Positions 25,786 to 34,623 of a DNA stretch of 64,000 nucleotides are shown piece after piece. Under the pieces are notes generated by a model, which had not been told where the DNA came from, did no database searches, and worked only from the letters and a program-made list of their open reading frames with translations. The stretch lies in assembly GCF_002920915.1 (NCBI RefSeq), contig NZ_PQVF01000003.1, positions 1 through 64,000 of the forward strand. The letters are read 5' to 3'. Source of the stretch: Solitalea longa (GTDB lineage Bacteria > Bacteroidota > Bacteroidia > Sphingobacteriales > Sphingobacteriaceae). Every line of letters begins with the position of its first letter. Position 1 is the stretch's first letter. Both the position numbers and the translations under genes were made by a program.

Positions 25786-26439
25786 ATGAAAAAAACACTT
25801 TTTACTTCGGCTTTGGCGATAATTGTTTCAGTAGCTGCATTTGCGCAATCGCCAGCTGAAAAACAGGCAAAAGACATCTTAACCGGTGTAAGTGCCAAAT
25901 ACCGTTCATTGGATGGTTTAAAAACTGATTTCTCGTATACGCTCGAAAATCCTTCTGAAAAAATCAATGAAACTCAAAACGGTACTTTGTATATCAAACA
26001 AAAATCAAATAAATACAAAGTAATTTTAGGTGGAACAGAGTTGTTTAGTGATGGCAAGCTTTCTTACACTTACTTAAAGGAAACTAAAGAATTACAAATT
26101 AATAACTTAGAGAAAAACGGTGAAAGCTTAAATCCAACCCAGATCTTCACCATTTATGAAAAAGGTTATAAATATATGTTGAAAGGTGAGAAGAAGGATG
26201 GTGCCAGTACTGTTCAACTAATTGACCTTGTTCCTTTAGCAACTAAACAGTTTTCGAAAATTGAACTTACAGTTGATAAAAAGCTTAAGCAATTAAAGCA
26301 GATCAAGATTTTTGATAAGAACGGAAATCGCTACACCTATAAGGTGAAAACTTTTGTACAAAACCCTAAAGTAGACGATTCTTTCTTTGCTTTTGATAAG
26401 AAAAAATATCCGGGTGTAGATGTGGTTGATTTACGCTAA
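25786..26439 (+). CDS. lolA: outer-membrane lipoprotein carrier LolA-like
   Basis: Periplasmic carrier of 217 residues. The signal peptide is clear (MKKTLFTSALAIIVSVAAFAQ), which fixes the ATG at 25786; a longer in-frame start would put 22 extra residues before it. The LolA fold is recognised from the alternating strand pattern (LKTDFSYTLENP, QNGTLYIKQKSNKYKVIL, IELTVDKKLKQLKQIKIFDKNGN). LolA proteins ferry lipoproteins from the inner to the outer membrane. Bacteroidota often have several homologues, so this may be the principal or a specialised one. Terminator at 26467. Confidence 0.9.
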   Translation: MKKTLFTSALAIIVSVAAFAQSPAEKQAKDILTGVSAKYRSLDGLKTDFSYTLENPSEKINETQNGTLYIKQKSNKYKVILGGTELFSDGKLSYTYLKETKELQINNLEKNGESLNPTQIFTIYEKGYKYMLKGEKKDGASTVQLIDLVPLATKQFSKIELTVDKKLKQLKQIKIFDKNGNRYTYKVKTFVQNPKVDDSFFAFDKKKYPGVDVVDLR

Positions 26440-26466
26440 TCATTAAGTGTAATTAATATGAAATTT

Positions 26467-26503
26467 AATCCCAAATGCTAATTTAGCTTTGGGATTATTT
26501 TTT
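26467..26503 (+). terminator. intrinsic terminator of lolA
   Basis: AATCCCAAA (26467-26475) pairs with TTTGGGATT (26488-26496), with a nested GCTA...TAGC in the loop, followed by a T-rich tail. Confidence 0.85.
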
Positions 26504-26583
26504 TAAAGAGCTAAGAATGATGAAAGAAAAGGTTAATTATTCTTGCTATCATTCAACTAACCTTTTAACTTGATGCTATCTTC

Positions 26584-26859
26584 ATGCTGAATATAACGAA
26601 CCATACACTTGAAAAATTGGAAACCTTATTACGTGACCTTGAATACAAGGTTAGGTACGAAAAAGGAAATTTTAAATCGGGTGCCTGTTTGCTGCAATCA
26701 ACCAAAGTGGTAGTGGTAAATAAGTTTATTACGCTTGAACAAAAGATCAATGCCCTTGTTGAAATTGTAAAGCAGGTGAGAGCGGATGAAAGTTTGCTTG
26801 ATGAAAAACAAAAGGCTTTTTATTTGAGTCTGAAGCAGATAAAATTAGACTTAGAATAA
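26584..26859 (+). CDS. small conserved hypothetical protein, 91 residues
   Basis: Protein of 91 residues, no signal peptide and no membrane span. It is predicted mostly helical (NHTLEKLETLLRDLEYKV and ALVEIVKQVRADESLLDEKQK) around a short strand pair (GNFKSGACLLQSTKVVVVNKF). The even mix of charged and hydrophobic residues and the tidy position between lolA and the metallo-hydrolase gene support a real gene. I do not recognise a family with known function. Palindromic word repeats begin 9 bases behind its stop (26869). Confidence 0.65.
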   Translation: MLNITNHTLEKLETLLRDLEYKVRYEKGNFKSGACLLQSTKVVVVNKFITLEQKINALVEIVKQVRADESLLDEKQKAFYLSLKQIKLDLE

Positions 26860-26868
26860 GTGGTTTAT

Positions 26869-26940
26869 GAATTGTGAGTTTCGAGTTGCGTGTTATCTAT
26901 TACAAGTTTTAACATGTATCTCATAACCTGAAATACGAAC
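26869..26940. repeat. short intergenic word repeat (GAATTGCGAGTT type)
   Basis: The left arm 26869-26892 (GAATTGTGAGTT, then TCGAGTTGCGTG) and the right arm 26922-26940 (CATAACCTGAAATACGAAC) are partly complementary words of the same kind as those at 62486-62795. It lies between a stop codon and the next ATG. Confidence 0.55.
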
Positions 26941-26942
26941 AA

Positions 26943-27704
26943 ATGAAAATAACTTTTCTAGGAACGGGAACATCACAGGGAGTGCCTGTCATAGCTTGTG
27001 ATTGTGCCGTTTGTGTTTCAACGGACAAGCGCGATAATCGCTTGCGGTCGTCTATTTTGGTAGAATGGAACAGTACTTCGGTGGTTATTGATTGCGGTCC
27101 CGATTTTCGCTACCAAATGCTTAGGGCCGGAGTGAAAAAACTTGATGCCATTGTTTTTACACATGAGCACAAAGATCATATTGCCGGTTTGGACGATGTA
27201 AGGGCTTTTAACTTTAAGCTAAACAGGGAGATGGATGTTTTTGCTGCACCGAGGGTTCAGGAAGCCGTGATAAGGGAGTTTGCTTACGTTTTCGCTTCCA
27301 TAAAATATCCGGGCATTCCCAAAGTGAATTTGGTGGAAATTGGCAACAAACCTTTTACTGTTCATGGCATCGAGTTTAAACCTATCGAAGTAATGCACTA
27401 TAAACTGCCTGTTTTTGGATTTCGCATTGGCGATTTTTCCTACATTACCGATATGAAAACCATTAAGGATGAGGAAAAAGAGAAGTTGAAAGGGACTAAG
27501 GTTTTGGTGTTGAATGCACTACAACGAGAAAGTCATGTTTCGCATTTGACACTGGAAGAAGCTATTGAGCTTGCAAAGGAAATTAAAGCTGAACAAACTT
27601 ATTTTACCCATATCAGCCATCGCTTAGGTAAACATGAAGACCTGGAAAGGGAACTGCCTAAAGGAATTGACCTGGCTTATGATGGTCTTGTTCTTTCGAT
27701 GTAA
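26943..27704 (+). CDS. MBL-fold metallo-hydrolase, PhnP-like
   Basis: Cytoplasmic hydrolase of 253 residues. Metal-binding motif THEHKDHIAGLDD (about residue 77) is the HxHxDH set of the metallo-beta-lactamase fold; further ligands are the Asp in YITDMKTI and the last His in FTHISHRLGKHEDL. The start LGTGTSQGVPVIACDCAVC carries a cysteine-rich loop typical of the PhnP-like phosphodiesterase branch, which uses it for an extra zinc. The exact substrate (a cyclic phosphate or another phosphodiester) cannot be told. Convergent with the gene at 27706, one base between the two stop codons. Confidence 0.87.
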   Translation: MKITFLGTGTSQGVPVIACDCAVCVSTDKRDNRLRSSILVEWNSTSVVIDCGPDFRYQMLRAGVKKLDAIVFTHEHKDHIAGLDDVRAFNFKLNREMDVFAAPRVQEAVIREFAYVFASIKYPGIPKVNLVEIGNKPFTVHGIEFKPIEVMHYKLPVFGFRIGDFSYITDMKTIKDEEKEKLKGTKVLVLNALQRESHVSHLTLEEAIELAKEIKAEQTYFTHISHRLGKHEDLERELPKGIDLAYDGLVLSM

Positions 27705-27705
27705 A

Positions 27706-28284
27706 TTACTCTAAATGCGGTCCGCGCTGATACTTATCTTCCGGTTCAACCTCCAAAGCAGTATTAAATGATTCGATCTGCTGACTAATCAGCTTGTAAA
27801 ATTGCTTAACCCTACGCGTATAGTCGGTACTGCGTTTATTCTTTAAATAGTTAGCATAATCCTCCTCAATGCATATCCTTGCCGCCGAATTGGAAGTGTA
27901 TTGCGATTTTTCATACAGCCTGCCTTTAAATTTGTCAATTTTATAAGCATAAGCATTGTCGTATACATCAATATGGATCTTATATTCAAAAATAACCTTG
28001 TTTAAATTATGAAGGTCCATTTGATTGAATTCAAGTGATCCATTGGCCTCAATCAAGCTGTCTGTTCTATTGTTATCATTAAACGAAGTGTTTTGAGCCG
28101 GGAAACATTTCAATACCCAGTTTTTTGCCCTGGCATATATCGAATCTTTTGAAACGTTGTTTACAAATACGGTATCGGAAAACACAACTTTGTTATGATG
28201 TATTGGAAACTCAACAGTTTGTGCGCCGGCTTCAGCAAGAGAAAGCATGCACAGAAGACAGAAGAACAGTAAACGAGTGATCAT
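27706..28284 (-). CDS. secreted DUF4468 (TBP-like fold) protein
   Basis: Exported protein of 192 residues with a signal peptide (cleavage about residue 22, AGAQ). The body matches the DUF4468 pattern common in Bacteroidota: VFVNNVSKDSIYARAKNWV, FNDNNRTDSLIEANGSLEF, then IHIDVYDNAYAYKIDKFKGRLY. The fold is a TBP-like helix-grip; function unknown. It is second in a two-gene minus-strand unit, with one base between it and the preceding gene at 28286-28693. Confidence 0.8.
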   Translation of the reverse strand: MITRLLFFCLLCMLSLAEAGAQTVEFPIHHNKVVFSDTVFVNNVSKDSIYARAKNWVLKCFPAQNTSFNDNNRTDSLIEANGSLEFNQMDLHNLNKVIFEYKIHIDVYDNAYAYKIDKFKGRLYEKSQYTSNSAARICIEEDYANYLKNKRSTDYTRRVKQFYKLISQQIESFNTALEVEPEDKYQRGPHLE

Positions 28285-28285
28285 T

Positions 28286-28693
28286 TTAGGGTCTTAATTT
28301 TTTGAACACCATAGGTCCCGTATTTCCTTGCTCATCTTTGTAAATGCCTCGCAGCGTATTACCATCAGGGCTTAACTCTAAAATATGTTCTCCAGAAAGT
28401 GCCCATCCGGGAATAGCCTTGGTAACCTTTACTTTATAGTCAACCTTGTTTCCTGTGATGTTTCCTTCGCCTATTTCAACCATTGGTGTTCCCTTAAACT
28501 CCAAATAATGAGCCACTTTTACCTTATTTCCTTCCTGAGAAAAGATAGCATAGCAATGGCTGAAATTGGTTGAGTTTGAATCGGCCCAAAGACCAGTAAT
28601 ATTAATTGGTGGAGACGAGTGATCGGTAAATGCAGGAAAAAGAAAAAGTCCGCTTAGGGCTAAAAACGGAAAAATGACTTTAGTTAATTTCAT
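28286..28693 (-). CDS. secreted small beta-barrel protein, unknown
   Basis: Exported protein of 135 residues: signal peptide (1 to about 22), then a short beta-rich body (ITGLWADSNSTNFSHCYAIFSQEGNKVKVAHYLEFKGT, ending ILELSPDGNTLRGIYKDEQGN). The pattern of GLW near the start, a central strand ladder and a C-terminal NTLRG resembles small lipocalin-like secreted proteins of Bacteroidota, but I cannot name the family. It is the first gene of the pair with the DUF4468 protein. Confidence 0.65.
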   Translation of the reverse strand: MKLTKVIFPFLALSGLFLFPAFTDHSSPPINITGLWADSNSTNFSHCYAIFSQEGNKVKVAHYLEFKGTPMVEIGEGNITGNKVDYKVKVTKAIPGWALSGEHILELSPDGNTLRGIYKDEQGNTGPMVFKKLRP

Positions 28694-28755
28694 ATTTTAA
28701 ATGATGACACCCCTAAAATAGAAATTATATAAATAATTTAGTAAGAAGGATTGGC

Positions 28756-29052
28756 TCACCCTTGGGTTAAAAAACAAACCGAATCTTCCAGTGCTTCTAC
28801 TGTATGCATTATTTCAACCGGAATGTCAGTATAATCATAACGTGCCAACTCAATGTTCTTATCACTTTCTTTGTAAATAACCTTGCCGTTTACAACAGTT
28901 AAGCGACTTGGTAAATGGGCTTTGTGCTCCTTTAATATCATTCCTTTTTTAAAGGTCACCACTAATACTCTGAAATTTTCACCGGCATGAAGAGCGCCGG
29001 CCATTGGATGGGTGGATGATTCCAGCTTATGGAGCAAATCTTTAATAATCAT
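28756..29052 (-). CDS. small cupin-like protein
   Basis: Single-domain protein of 98 residues from the ATG at 29052 (MIIKDLLHKLE); an upstream in-frame ATG at 29088 would add 12 residues with little family likeness. The cupin pattern is visible: MILKEHKAHLPSRLTVVNGKVIYK, then DIPVEIMHTVEALEDSVCFL, with His residues in both cupin boxes that could bind a metal. Function unknown; small cupins of this type are often sensors or detoxifying enzymes. It diverges from the toxin-antitoxin operon at 29196, and the two share the 29053-29195 control region. Confidence 0.75.
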   Translation of the reverse strand: MIIKDLLHKLESSTHPMAGALHAGENFRVLVVTFKKGMILKEHKAHLPSRLTVVNGKVIYKESDKNIELARYDYTDIPVEIMHTVEALEDSVCFLTQG

Positions 29053-29139
29053 AGTCTTAGGTATGAATATCTCGTTTCCAAGATACAAACAAATAATTTA
29101 AGAATGATTCTAGAATAGGAGGGAAAGATGGTGAAAAAA

Positions 29140-29156
29140 TTCTTAATGCTTAAGAA
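29140..29156. promoter_or_regulatory. palindromic operator of the Xre/RES operon
   Basis: TTCTTAA-TGC-TTAAGAA is a perfect 7-base inverted repeat. It lies a few bases upstream of a -7-like TATCTTG (29163-29169) and 39 bases before the antitoxin ATG chosen here. Antitoxins of this family repress their own promoter, so this is the likely binding site. Confidence 0.65.
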
Positions 29157-29195
29157 AAATTGTATCTTGTTTTAAGTTCTCAAAATGAAAGCCTT

Positions 29196-29708
29196 ATGGA
29201 AAGAAAACCAAAAAGCAGTACTCCCGCACCTTATAAAACTGCTGATGAAGAAGCAATTTCTATAGTTGCAGAAGAGTTGGTGGCTTATGAAATCAATACT
29301 GAAGATTTCCTGAAAACTGTTCATGAGAAAATCCATGATAAGGGCTACTATGTTTTAAAGCTTTCGCAGGATGGTTTACCGATTGAACGACTTTTTGATT
29401 TGATAAGAATTGCAGGCTTAACTCAAAAAGAAACAGAATACATTTTTGATTCGTCATTTAGAACCTTTAATATTTATCGTAAAGAACAAAAGCAGTTAAA
29501 TGTTTCTGATTCTGAAAGGCTTTTAAAGCTTATTGATCTATGGGGAAACGGCTTTGACACTTTTGGAAGCTATGATAAGTTCAATAAATGGATGCGTCAG
29601 CCCTCTTATGGTTTATATGGAGAAATTCCACTTACTATTTTAAATGCAATTTCAGGCATTGATGAAGTTAATAAAGAACTTAACCGTATTAAATCCGGAG
29701 ATTTTTAA
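29196..29708 (+). CDS. Xre/MbcA/ParS-family antitoxin of a RES system
   Basis: Antitoxin of 170 residues (from ATG 29196; an in-frame ATG at 29160 would start on top of the promoter). The N-terminal half carries the HTH region (LPIERLFDLIRIAGLTQKETEYIFD); the C-terminal part is the MbcA/ParS toxin-binding domain (SERLLKLIDLWGNGFDTFGSYDKFNKWMRQPSYGLYG). It should neutralise the RES toxin coded 24 bases downstream and repress the operon through the palindrome at 29140-29156. The order antitoxin then toxin is the family rule. Confidence 0.9.
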   Translation: MERKPKSSTPAPYKTADEEAISIVAEELVAYEINTEDFLKTVHEKIHDKGYYVLKLSQDGLPIERLFDLIRIAGLTQKETEYIFDSSFRTFNIYRKEQKQLNVSDSERLLKLIDLWGNGFDTFGSYDKFNKWMRQPSYGLYGEIPLTILNAISGIDEVNKELNRIKSGDF

Positions 29709-29732
29709 TATTCACATCTACTTGCATTGTTA

Positions 29733-30161
29733 ATGAACATTTACCGAATTAGCAGAAACCCTGTTATAAACAATGCCAGTGTGGAGGGCCGGTGGAATTT
29801 GGGTGGCTCTTATGTTAAATATGCGTCTGAGAGCAGAGCTTTAGCCTGCATGGAAAACCTGGTCCATATGGGTGGAATTCTTCCAAGCGCCGATTATTAT
29901 TTGCTTACCATTGAGTTGCCAGCGAATTATTCATGTTTAGTATTGAAGGAAGATCAGCTTCCAAAAAACTGGCGTACTAATCTTTATTATACACGAAGAT
30001 TAGGTGATGATTGGTATGAAGCCAATGAATCGCTTATTTTACAGGTGCCTTCTTGTGTTATGTCTGATGAATATAACTTTCTTATACATGCCAAGCATGA
30101 ACAATTTCAACAAGTAAGGTTTAAAACTACTCCGTTTGCTTTTGATTTCAGGGTGTTTTGA
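29733..30161 (+). CDS. RES-domain toxin
   Basis: Toxin of 142 residues from the ATG at 29733. The RES signature begins with IYRISR and continues GRWNLGG, where the Arg-x-Asn part lies in the active cleft, then SESRALACMENLVH with its conserved Glu, and ends in TPFAFDFRVF. Characterised RES toxins are ADP-ribosyltransferase-like enzymes that break down cytosolic NAD+ (glycohydrolase or phosphorylase). Residues match an active toxin, with no truncation. Adjacent to its Xre antitoxin; a terminator for the neighbouring minus-strand operon lies beyond it (30228). Confidence 0.9.
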   Translation: MNIYRISRNPVINNASVEGRWNLGGSYVKYASESRALACMENLVHMGGILPSADYYLLTIELPANYSCLVLKEDQLPKNWRTNLYYTRRLGDDWYEANESLILQVPSCVMSDEYNFLIHAKHEQFQQVRFKTTPFAFDFRVF

Positions 30162-30227
30162 TTTATTACGGTAAGCTTTGGTAATTTTAGTTTAGTACTT
30201 TTTCAGGAAAAGCCTCTGATTACTCAT

Positions 30228-30258
30228 AAAAAAGCCCCTCCTGAAATCAGGAGAGGCT
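30228..30258 (-). terminator. intrinsic terminator of the RND efflux operon
   Basis: On the minus strand a 12-base-pair stem (AGCCTCTCCTGA with TCAGGAGGGGCT, one G-U pair) closes on a 2-base loop and is followed by six T. The single imperfect pair is a G-U wobble only on the minus-strand RNA, which fixes the direction. Confidence 0.9.
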
Positions 30259-30286
30259 AAACTAACCACTTAAACTAAAGAAACCT

Positions 30287-33200
30287 TTAATGAACCACTA
30301 GATCATCCTCATATGTATGCTTATGCGGATGTTTAGTACTCTCATCTTCATATAACTGTTCAATGATATGATTATTGCCTTTGTTGAAACCAAATTTGGT
30401 CAGGAACATGTCAATAATTTTATAAACCACCGGAACCACAATTAGTGTTAAGAACATCGAACTGATCAGCCCCCCGATAATTACCCAGGCTAAACCATTT
30501 TTAATGGCTGCTGTACCGCCTGTTGCCAGCGCTAAAGGAAGCATACCAATTACCATGGCGATGGTAGTCATCAGAATAGGACGTAAACGAGCGTTGTTCG
30601 CATCAATAAGTGCTTCGTTGGTTGATTTACCTTCCGCTTTAGCTTGATTAGCAAAGTCGACGATAAGGATGGCGTTTTTGGCCACCAAACCAATTAGCAT
30701 GATGATACCCATAATAGAGAAAATGTTCAGCGTGTTGTTGGTCAATGCAAGTGCCAATAAAGCACCGATCAAGGCCAACGGAATGGAGAACATAACCACA
30801 AACGGATAAACATAACTGTCGTATAAGGCCACCATGATCAGGTAAACCATCACAATTGAAATTAATAAGGCAATTCCTAAAGTGCTGAATGAGTCGCCCT
30901 GATTTTCAGCATCACCACCCATAATAAAGCTTACACCGGTTGGCTTAGGCATTTTATCAAGTTTTGCTTTTAACTCGCTGATAATAGTTCCTGACGGACG
31001 ACCAACAACCTGACCCTGAACCGACACCGAAGTGCTCTTATCCCGACGCTCTAAACGGCTTGGGCCTGATGCTTCTGTGATAGAGGCAAACTGCGATAGT
31101 TTAACCAATTGTTGCTGCTTGTTTACGAAAGTAATATTCGCTACGTCTTCAATGCTCTTACGGTTGAAATCATCAAAGCGAACATTGATATCGTATTCAT
31201 ATTCACCCTGACTAAATTTAGCATCTGTATTTCCGCTGAAGGCCATTTGCATGGTACCTCCAACAGCATCCATCGATAATCCTAAGGATGCCATTTTATC
31301 ACGGTCAACCTGAACATTGATTTCCGGATTACCTTCTTCAACCGAAAGCTTAACATCTTTAGAACCTTTGAGGTTTTTTAGTTCGGCCATTGCTGTTTTT
31401 GCAAAAGCCATCGCACTGTCTAAATCAGCACCCATAACGATCACATCAATAGGAGCGCGGTTAGCAGTACCTAAAATACTCACAGGAGTGGTTTTCACTT
31501 TTACACCCTGAAGATTTGATAACAGTTCGTTTTTTAGTTTGGCCGCATAAATGTCAGATGGATCTTTACGTTCTTTGGCATCAATCAGCATCACGGTGAT
31601 CTCCGATTTATACGCTGTAGACTGTGATGCACCAAAACCGTCTTCACTGCTTTGACCTACTGTTGTAATCATTGACATTACTTCTTTTTTAGAAGCAATA
31701 AACTGTTCAGCTTGTGCAGTAACTTTGTTCATTTGCTCAACCGAGGCATCTTTTGGCAATTCTAACTGAACAATAAACTGTCCACGATCGCCCTGAGCGA
31801 TAAACTCACCACCAATAAATCCTTTAGTTAACAGCATAAACGAACCGATCAATAAGGCTACCGCCACCGCAATGGTTCTGCGTTTATGAGCTAAAGCCCA
31901 TTCCAAAATACCGGTTATCCAAGCGGTGAATTTATCTAATTGCGCTTCAAACCATAAAATAAAACGGCCAAATGCTGTTTTCCTGGTTAGATGCTCCAGT
32001 TTACCAAAGCGTGATGATAATAAAGGAACAATTGTAAATGAGGTGAACAAACTCAACATGGTTGCGATCATTACCACCACACAGAACTCGCGCAGGATCT
32101 TTGACACCAGCTCATTGGTTAATGAGATTGGTAAGAACACTACCACAATAACCAACGTAATGGATGTAACCGTAAAACCGATTTCTTTTACACCTTCGAA
32201 AGCTGCCTTAACCCGGTTTTTGCCCATTTCCATGTGGCGATATATATTCTCCAATACCACGATCGCATCATCAACAAGGATACCCACCACCAATGAAAGA
32301 CCCATTAATGACATTAGGTTTAAAGAGAAACCCATCATTTTCATTCCAATGAATGTGGCAATCAATGATGCAGGGATTGATACCATTACGATCAGCGCAT
32401 TACGAATGCTATGCAAGAACAGTAACATTACAGCAGCTACCAATACAATCGCCAGGATTAAGTCGTGAATAACTGAATCAGCTGCTTCCAGTGTAAAGTC
32501 AGAAGTATCGTTAGCTATTTTGATCTTCAGGTTTTCCTTAGCGTAATCTTTTTCAATTTGAGCGATTGCCTTTTTTATGCCTTTACTAACGTTTACGGCA
32601 TTGGCATCCGTTTGCTTTTGAATTTGAATGGCAATGGCACCTTGGCGGTCAACCCGAGCCAGTTTATCGGCATCTTTTTGAGCATCCTGAACATCAGCGA
32701 TATCGCTTAAACGGATCTGTGCTCCATCCGGTGCATTATAAACCACCATGTTGCGCAACTGATCTACGGTTTTAAATTTACCGGCTAAACGGATCAGTAC
32801 CTGGTTATCGGTGTTTTTGATCTTACCGGTTGGAAAATCAAGGTTAGCACCTTTGATAGCCTGCGTAACCTGCATAATTGAAAGGTTATAGGCTTTTAAC
32901 CGGTCGGCATTAATGCTTACCTGAATTTCGCGAGGTTGACCACCAATAAGGTTCGCCTGCGCAACCCCTTGAATACGTGATAAAGCTGGTTGAATACGTT
33001 TGTCGATCAGGTCATATAGCTGGGCTCCATCCATTTTGGCGGTAGCCGCTAAGGTCATGATCGGTAAATCTTCCAACGAAAACTTATTCAATGCCGGTGT
33101 TTTAGCATCATCAGGAAGTTTTGATAAGATCGCATTTATCTTACGTTGGGCTTCCTGCAAGCCAATGTCGGCGTTTGCATTGCTGGTTAATTCAACGGTA

Positions 33201-33472
33201 ACAATTGATACACCTTCCACCGAACGAGAGGTGATCTTTTTAATATTTTCCATGGATGCCACCGCATCTTCAATTTTCTTCGTCACCGTATTTTCCACCT
33301 CGTTAGGAGAAGCTCCAGGATACACGGTAGAAATGGTTAAAGTAGGCGAGGAGAACTTAGGTAACAATTCGTAGTTCAACGAAAAGTAGCTAAGCAGACC
33401 CATAAGGGTGAGGACGGTAAAAATTACCACCACCAAGGTTGGCCTTTTAATCGATACTTCTGTAATTTTCAT
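30287..33472 (-). CDS. RND multidrug efflux permease
   Basis: Inner-membrane pump of 1061 residues of the HAE1 (AcrB/MexB) type with 12 membrane spans and two large periplasmic loops. Visible: N-terminal MKITEVSIKRPTLVVVIFTVL, the proton-relay span GLSLVVGILVDDAIVVLENI with two Asp (span 4), and the second-half counterpart MGIIMLIGLVAKNAILIVDF. It pumps drugs, detergents or bile-like compounds with proton motive force, together with the adaptor and TolC proteins coded upstream in the same operon. The last about 30 residues are His/Asp/Glu-rich and variable. Substrate is unknown. Confidence 0.95.
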   Translation of the reverse strand: MKITEVSIKRPTLVVVIFTVLTLMGLLSYFSLNYELLPKFSSPTLTISTVYPGASPNEVENTVTKKIEDAVASMENIKKITSRSVEGVSIVTVELTSNANADIGLQEAQRKINAILSKLPDDAKTPALNKFSLEDLPIMTLAATAKMDGAQLYDLIDKRIQPALSRIQGVAQANLIGGQPREIQVSINADRLKAYNLSIMQVTQAIKGANLDFPTGKIKNTDNQVLIRLAGKFKTVDQLRNMVVYNAPDGAQIRLSDIADVQDAQKDADKLARVDRQGAIAIQIQKQTDANAVNVSKGIKKAIAQIEKDYAKENLKIKIANDTSDFTLEAADSVIHDLILAIVLVAAVMLLFLHSIRNALIVMVSIPASLIATFIGMKMMGFSLNLMSLMGLSLVVGILVDDAIVVLENIYRHMEMGKNRVKAAFEGVKEIGFTVTSITLVIVVVFLPISLTNELVSKILREFCVVVMIATMLSLFTSFTIVPLLSSRFGKLEHLTRKTAFGRFILWFEAQLDKFTAWITGILEWALAHKRRTIAVAVALLIGSFMLLTKGFIGGEFIAQGDRGQFIVQLELPKDASVEQMNKVTAQAEQFIASKKEVMSMITTVGQSSEDGFGASQSTAYKSEITVMLIDAKERKDPSDIYAAKLKNELLSNLQGVKVKTTPVSILGTANRAPIDVIVMGADLDSAMAFAKTAMAELKNLKGSKDVKLSVEEGNPEINVQVDRDKMASLGLSMDAVGGTMQMAFSGNTDAKFSQGEYEYDINVRFDDFNRKSIEDVANITFVNKQQQLVKLSQFASITEASGPSRLERRDKSTSVSVQGQVVGRPSGTIISELKAKLDKMPKPTGVSFIMGGDAENQGDSFSTLGIALLISIVMVYLIMVALYDSYVYPFVVMFSIPLALIGALLALALTNNTLNIFSIMGIIMLIGLVAKNAILIVDFANQAKAEGKSTNEALIDANNARLRPILMTTIAMVIGMLPLALATGGTAAIKNGLAWVIIGGLISSMFLTLIVVPVVYKIIDMFLTKFGFNKGNNHIIEQLYEDESTKHPHKHTYEDDLVVH

Positions 33473-33482
33473 CTATGTTTAT

Positions 33483-33515
33483 GAAAGAATGATTGAATGA
33501 GAGATTGATTGAATA
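33483..33515. repeat. short tandem words in the RND leader
   Basis: Repeated GATTGAAT-like words (GAATGATTGAATGAGAG, then ATTGATTGAATAG) fill much of the 82-base gap between adaptor and pump genes. It is a single-arm word patch like those in other gaps of this window. Confidence 0.45.
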
Positions 33516-33554
33516 GGGGCGTGAAACACCCACTATTTTTGCAATCCTCTTATT

Positions 33555-34616
33555 TTATTTCTGAACCTCTACCTTGCTTCCATCGTTAAGGTTGATCTGG
33601 CCGCTGGTAATTACAGTTTCTCCTTCGTTAAGGCCGCTTTCAACTACCACTTTTTCGGCCATGATTTGACCCGCAACTACTTTGCGTAATTTGGCAACCC
33701 CGTTTTCTTCAACATATACCTGATTGCTGTTTACACCACCCACAAAAGCGTTACGAGAAATAAGAATGCCTGGAGTAGACTGAAGTCCATCGAAATTAGC
33801 TGTACCATACATACCCGCTTTAATTTGCTGATCTTTTAAATTGGTTACTTCAATTTCAACAGGGTAGTTCAATGTGTTGTCGCCTTTGGCCGCGATAAAA
33901 GTGATTTTGCCACCATACACAGCTCCAGGGAACACTTTACAGTCAACAGTTACTTTGCCGTTTAATTTTAAGTTTACCACTTGAGCCTCAGGTACGGTAA
34001 CATTCAGTTTTAAGGTTGATACATCAACAATGTCGAATAATTTAGTGCCCGGAGACAGGTAAGAACCTAACTCTACATATTTTTTATTGATGATACCTGA
34101 GATAGGCGCTTTAATCTGCGTGTCGGTCATTTTACGACGAGCGGTAACCATTCGGCTTTCTGCTTGTCTGATTTGGAAGTTGATATCGTCAACTTGTTTT
34201 TGAGTAACACCGCCGGTTTGTAAAGCACTTTCAAAACGCTCACGATCTTTTCTCAATTGATCTAAAGTGGTTTGAGCTGCCTGAACATCAGCGTTTAAAA
34301 TTTCAGCATCAATGCGTGCTATTACTTGTCCTTTGCTTACAAAACTGCCTTCGTCAACTAATAATGAAGTAATACGACCAGAGTTTTCAGAAACAAATGA
34401 AAGCTCATGAACAGGGGCAAAAGTACCATTGGCAACGAAATTGCGAGCAAATGTGGCTTTTATCACCTTTTCAGCCTGAACCGGAATGATTGCAGCACCT
34501 TGCTGTACAATGGCTGTTTTTTCTTCGTTCAGTTTTTTATTTGTATTTAATTTCCAGCTGATCAATGCAAATGCAGCAATGACAACAGCTCCGTAGATGA
34601 AATATTTCTTGTTCAT
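33555..34616 (-). CDS. RND periplasmic adaptor (membrane fusion protein)
   Basis: Adaptor of 353 residues with one N-terminal membrane span (YFIYGAVVIAAFALISW), no lipobox, then the barrel-sandwich hybrid and alpha-hairpin (FVSENSGRITSLLVDEGSFVSKGQVIARID, then coiled-coil to about residue 150) and lipoyl-like MKAPISG-type IKAPISGIINKKYVELGS. It bridges the RND pump and the TolC channel. The stop lies 82 bases before the pump gene and the start 7 bases behind the tolC-type gene, so the three form one transcript. Confidence 0.93.
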   Translation of the reverse strand: MNKKYFIYGAVVIAAFALISWKLNTNKKLNEEKTAIVQQGAAIIPVQAEKVIKATFARNFVANGTFAPVHELSFVSENSGRITSLLVDEGSFVSKGQVIARIDAEILNADVQAAQTTLDQLRKDRERFESALQTGGVTQKQVDDINFQIRQAESRMVTARRKMTDTQIKAPISGIINKKYVELGSYLSPGTKLFDIVDVSTLKLNVTVPEAQVVNLKLNGKVTVDCKVFPGAVYGGKITFIAAKGDNTLNYPVEIEVTNLKDQQIKAGMYGTANFDGLQSTPGILISRNAFVGGVNSNQVYVEENGVAKLRKVVAGQIMAEKVVVESGLNEGETVITSGQINLNDGSKVEVQK

Positions 34617-34623
34617 TATAGTC

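Noticed and set aside
31926-32468. Open frame of 180 codons antisense to the RND pump
   Set aside because: No start context or family likeness; it lies wholly within a well-conserved pump gene.
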